Assembly (NCBI RefSeq): GCF_047948215.1
Contig: NC_134460.1
Coordinates: forward strand, 13,079,501-13,143,500
Length of the DNA stretch: 64,000 bases
Reading direction: 5' to 3'
Origin: Lycorma delicatula
Lineage: Eukaryota > Arthropoda > Insecta > Hemiptera > Fulgoridae
Of the stretch, positions 61,281 through 64,000 are shown in pieces (position 1 is the first letter of the stretch; every line of letters starts with the position of its first letter). The notes under the pieces were generated by a model, which saw only the letters and a program-made list of their open reading frames with translations, ran no database searches and was not told the origin of the DNA. The translations under genes were made by a program, and so were the position numbers.

Positions 61281-61584
61281 AGTATTTCTTTTTCCTGTTT
61301 ATCCTCCGGTAATTACCGTTCTGGTAATACTTCAGAGGATGAATGAGGATGATATGTATGAGTGTGTAAATGAAGTGTAGTTTTGTACAGTCTCACAGTT
61401 CGACCGTTCCTGAGATGTGTGGTTAATTGAAACCCAACCACCAAAGAACACCGGTATCCACGATCTAGTATTCAAATCCGTGTAAAAATAACTGACTTTA
61501 CTAGGTCTTGAACGCTGGAACTCTCGACTTCCAAATCAGCTGATATGGGAAGACGCATTCACCACTAGACCAACCCGGTGGGTG
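61281..61584 (-). mobile_element. SINE, full-length, with 12-bp TSD
   Basis: CACTAGTTAAAC is duplicated at 61269-61280 and 61585-61596. It is 304 bases long: A-rich tail with tttcctgttt on the plus strand, then the body, box B (minus strand, 61504-61514) and box A (61562-61572, TGGTCTAGTGG changed only at its end), ending cccggtgggtg. This is the reference copy for family length. Confidence 0.95.
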
Positions 61585-61596
61585 CACTAGTTAAAC

Positions 61597-62380
61597 TGAT
61601 TGCAACGTACACATTAGGGAAAGTAAGAATATAAGATAGTATACGTTTGTCTTCATGGAAATTATAGCTATTTATTTATAAGTAAGATTACTATTTACGT
61701 ATAAGCACATAAATAAATATTATTTCCTCAAAGGCAGCTATTTTTTCTTTTACTATTAGTCTATCTAAATTATACATTTTTAAGGGTTTTTGTTCATCCC
61801 TGTCATTTAAAAGGTTTCGTAGACTTTTCTAACCCTTTTTGTAATTTGATAGTTTCTGCACCTCAGCATATTTACTAATCGCTTATAATTCTCATTCATC
61901 TACTTACGTGTTCTAATCTTTGTCTTCTTTTACAATTTCTTACCCTCGTATTTTCCTTCTACTTTCAAACTAATTACCTCTGGTCTTCCTTAACGTGTGC
62001 TATACCTGCTTAGTTTCTGTTTTAATAAATTTCTTTTTATTCTAGTTTAGTTTAGAATTTCTTCATATGAACCGTCAATTTAACTAATTTTATAAATTTA
62101 TAATGATATTTAAATATCTAAATATCATATTTATAATTGATAAGTTCTATAACTAATAAATAGATAGTTTTGTAGATAAATAGATAAATGTACATGAAAG
62201 GGCAATATTAAATAAATAGGACACAGTACATTTTTAAACTATAATTTTTTATTTTTTTAATATATTTATTTATTTTTTTTTAAGCAGTTATTCCTTAAGT
62301 ACAGCATAATTTCAATGATAAAAATATCATTTGATGATACTTTTAATCTACATATTACTTTCCCGTCTAGAGCTCCAGCA
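61597..62380. other. AT-rich non-coding DNA
   Basis: No supported gene or repeat. Confidence 0.5.
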
Positions 62381-62710
62381 GAGCTATAGCTTTAGAAGGG
62401 AAAGTACTGTAATCGGTCCGGTTTGGGCATATGTAGTTTTCACCGGATCTTTAGGTTTTGACACCAGAGGAAAATCCAAAAACCGGATGGAAATTTTCCG
62501 GATGTTTGTATGTACATGTATGTGTTCGGTGTCACACCCTAAATCACCTTATATCTCCAGAACTACTCGACTGAATTTGACCAAACTTTGTCAGATTACT
62601 TCTATATGTGGAGCATTGATGCCATTAAATTTTCAACTTTTAAATTTAAAAGTCAAGAGGGTGAGGCTGTAGAGCAAGGTCACCCTCAGTATTTCGAGAT
62701 TTCGCCTAAT
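62381..62710 (+). repeat. unidentified dispersed repeat fragment
   Basis: Contains the atatctccagaactactcgac phrase and ctatatgtggagcattgatg, both similar in wording to 34110-34210. A 113-codon frame across it (62331-62672) is not supported as a gene. Confidence 0.4.
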
Positions 62711-63240
62711 TAAGATCTTATTTTTCTTAGGCACATTTTTTAACGATTAAAAAATAATTTTTCCAAAAACAATTTTTTTGTGCAAAATCGCCACCCCCAT
62801 TCCAAAAATGCTCTAAATAAACTAGCGGCTAAGTGGGTTTACTGCGTCATTAGTACCCCCTCTTACCACAAGGAGCACTAGTACAGCACTGACGTACAAC
62901 TGCTATAGTCGTCAGCTATTAGTGACGTCAAAGGTGAGCGGTAGAATTAAATGAATGAATATTTAAAGTGTAAAAAAGTAATTAAAGTGGCCGCTCGTAT
63001 CGCACCGCGCGAATGAAATACCGTATGCGCGCGCACTTTAGTTAGAATCATTGAATTAAATAAACATAATATGTTATATTTAAATAAAATAGTAAATATT
63101 TCAAATTATTTTTTTTTTTTGCTCGCGCGTGTAAGCTGTGCCTCAGAAAAAAGCAGTGTGACGAGAAAATTCTACCGCTGTGTTTTCAGGATGAGGTAGG
63201 TTGAGATCTGTGCGAATACAGACGTGTTATTTTGTTCTAT
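62711..63240. other. non-coding DNA
   Basis: CpG-bearing patch at 62990-63040 (cgcaccgcgcgaatg...cgcgcgcac). No gene seen. Confidence 0.4.
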
Positions 63241-63640
63241 ATTTTGAGGAAGACCTGGGTTGGGGTCCTGTCCAAGAGAGTTGGGGGCCGCTTAGGTGTC
63301 CCGCTGCCTGTGATTGGACAGGGACTCCCTTAGTGCTCCGATCGAACTTCGATGAGGGGGTAAAGAAAGGCCGTTGTCCCGGTGCGGGATCCCTTTGGGG
63401 TTCCTCATTTGAAGCGTGGCGTAAGACCGTAGTCCCGGTGGGGAAATCTCCACGTGATCCCTTCATTAGAGGTATGGCGATTAATTAATGACAGTACCGG
63501 CTTTATGGGAGTAACGTCAGTTCTCGACTAGGCGGTTATAGGCGATGGCACCCCCTGGAGCTGTGTTGATGCTTGGTTTTGGGTCTGATTCTAGAGGGGA
63601 GGTTTCGGGTCTGACCAACTGAGGGGATAAAAAACTCTGT
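63241..63640. repeat. GC-richer segment, probably a transposon leader or terminal part
   Basis: Short GC-rich phrases recur: cggtgcgggatccctttggg and cccggtggggaaatctccac about 70 bases apart, each preceded by a gaccgt or gccgttgt word. Open frames on both strands here (63201-63488 and 63227-63466) mirror each other and are not supported. Origin unknown. Confidence 0.35.
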
Positions 63641-63943
63641 TGTCAGCTTTTTTAAGATGAAAATATCATTTGACCAAGATGATTAAATGTACCCAAATTT
63701 TTTTACTGAACATTTTGATCTTTTCGCAGTTTTGAATCAAATCTACTTCATGTACCCTATCAGCCAAACCAATAAAACCACTATTTTCACTAATATAATA
63801 TAATTTAATAACTTATATTAACTCGTAATAGCGATATTCGTAATTTTAATTTATTTTATTTTATAAGTAAATAAAAAGCAAACTTTATTACACTAATTAT
63901 GCACTATTTATTGTTTGATTTTAGCATTCGTAAAAATAAATGA

Positions 63944-64000
63944 ATCGTCGTAAATCAGGTGATTTCGAAGTCGAAGTTCTCGGGTTTTATTCGAATTTGA
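63944..64000 (+). mobile_element. SINE head fragment at the window edge (diverged subfamily)
   Basis: cgtcgtaaatcaggtgattt...cgaagtcgaagttctcggg resembles the region between the boxes of the 60991 copy. The window ends before the body. Confidence 0.5.

Overview
The window looks like intergenic DNA from a large, AT-rich, transposon-dense animal genome, most likely an insect. Evidence: no bacterial gene organisation, long A/T-rich stretches without coding sequence, several families of eukaryotic retrotransposons with poly-A tails and target-site duplications (TSDs), tRNA-derived SINEs with RNA polymerase III boxes, and mariner-type transposons. The set of families suggests a hemipteran such as a planthopper or lanternfly relative. 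That assignment rests on resemblance, not on a search. I see no host protein-coding gene that I can defend.

The dominant occupant is one BovB/RTE-like LINE family. Twelve copies (here A, B, C, D, E, G, H, I, J, K, L, M) lie at about 1.4, 7.3, 17.5, 21.5, 27.7, 35.2, 40.9, 46.9, 51.6, 53.6, 54.8 and 57.0 kb, in both orientations, and fill close to a fifth of the window. All are 5'-truncated at different points and end at the same 3' terminus (stop codon, a few bases, poly-A). Eight have readable TSDs of 9-11 bp. None is intact, and none carries the endonuclease. A different RT element with an (ATA)n tail lies at 32.05-33.39 kb, an R1-like 3' end at 24.9-25.4 kb, and an old LINE relic at 44.1-45.4 kb.

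DNA transposons: a mariner with D,D34D transposase and TIRs (14.19-15.51 kb, lightly damaged), a decayed mariner (38.6-39.6 kb), a decayed IS630/Tc1-mariner-type element with about 27 bp TIRs (19.45-21.44 kb) and a 738 bp fold-back element (9.96-10.70 kb). The SINE family has a tRNA-like head. It occurs as a full copy at 61.28-61.58 kb, truncated copies, a head-tail permuted pair at 27.25-27.57 kb, and a composite unit at 20.25-21.14 kb flanked by one 16 bp TSD.

Layout: 1-5 kb sparse DNA with LINE copy A; 4.94-14.16 kb two inverted 2 kb arms around a 5 kb spacer holding LINE copy B, the fold-back element and a long (CT)n tract; 14.2-15.5 kb mariner; 17.5-22.4 kb LINE C, the nested transposon/SINE and LINE D; 24.9-29.2 kb R1-like 3' end, permuted SINE and LINE E; 31-36.7 kb unidentified repeat, RT element and LINE G; 37.5-39.6 kb GC-richer unexplained DNA and old mariner; 40.9-47.4 kb LINE H, SINE, LINE relic and LINE I; 51.6-58.2 kb LINEs J, K, L, M; 60.9-64 kb SINEs and unidentified repeats. 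The parts do not form a pathway. They record successive insertions. The most informative signals are the shared nonsense mutation in three LINE copies, the perfect short palindromes at damage points of transposons, and the composite SINE.
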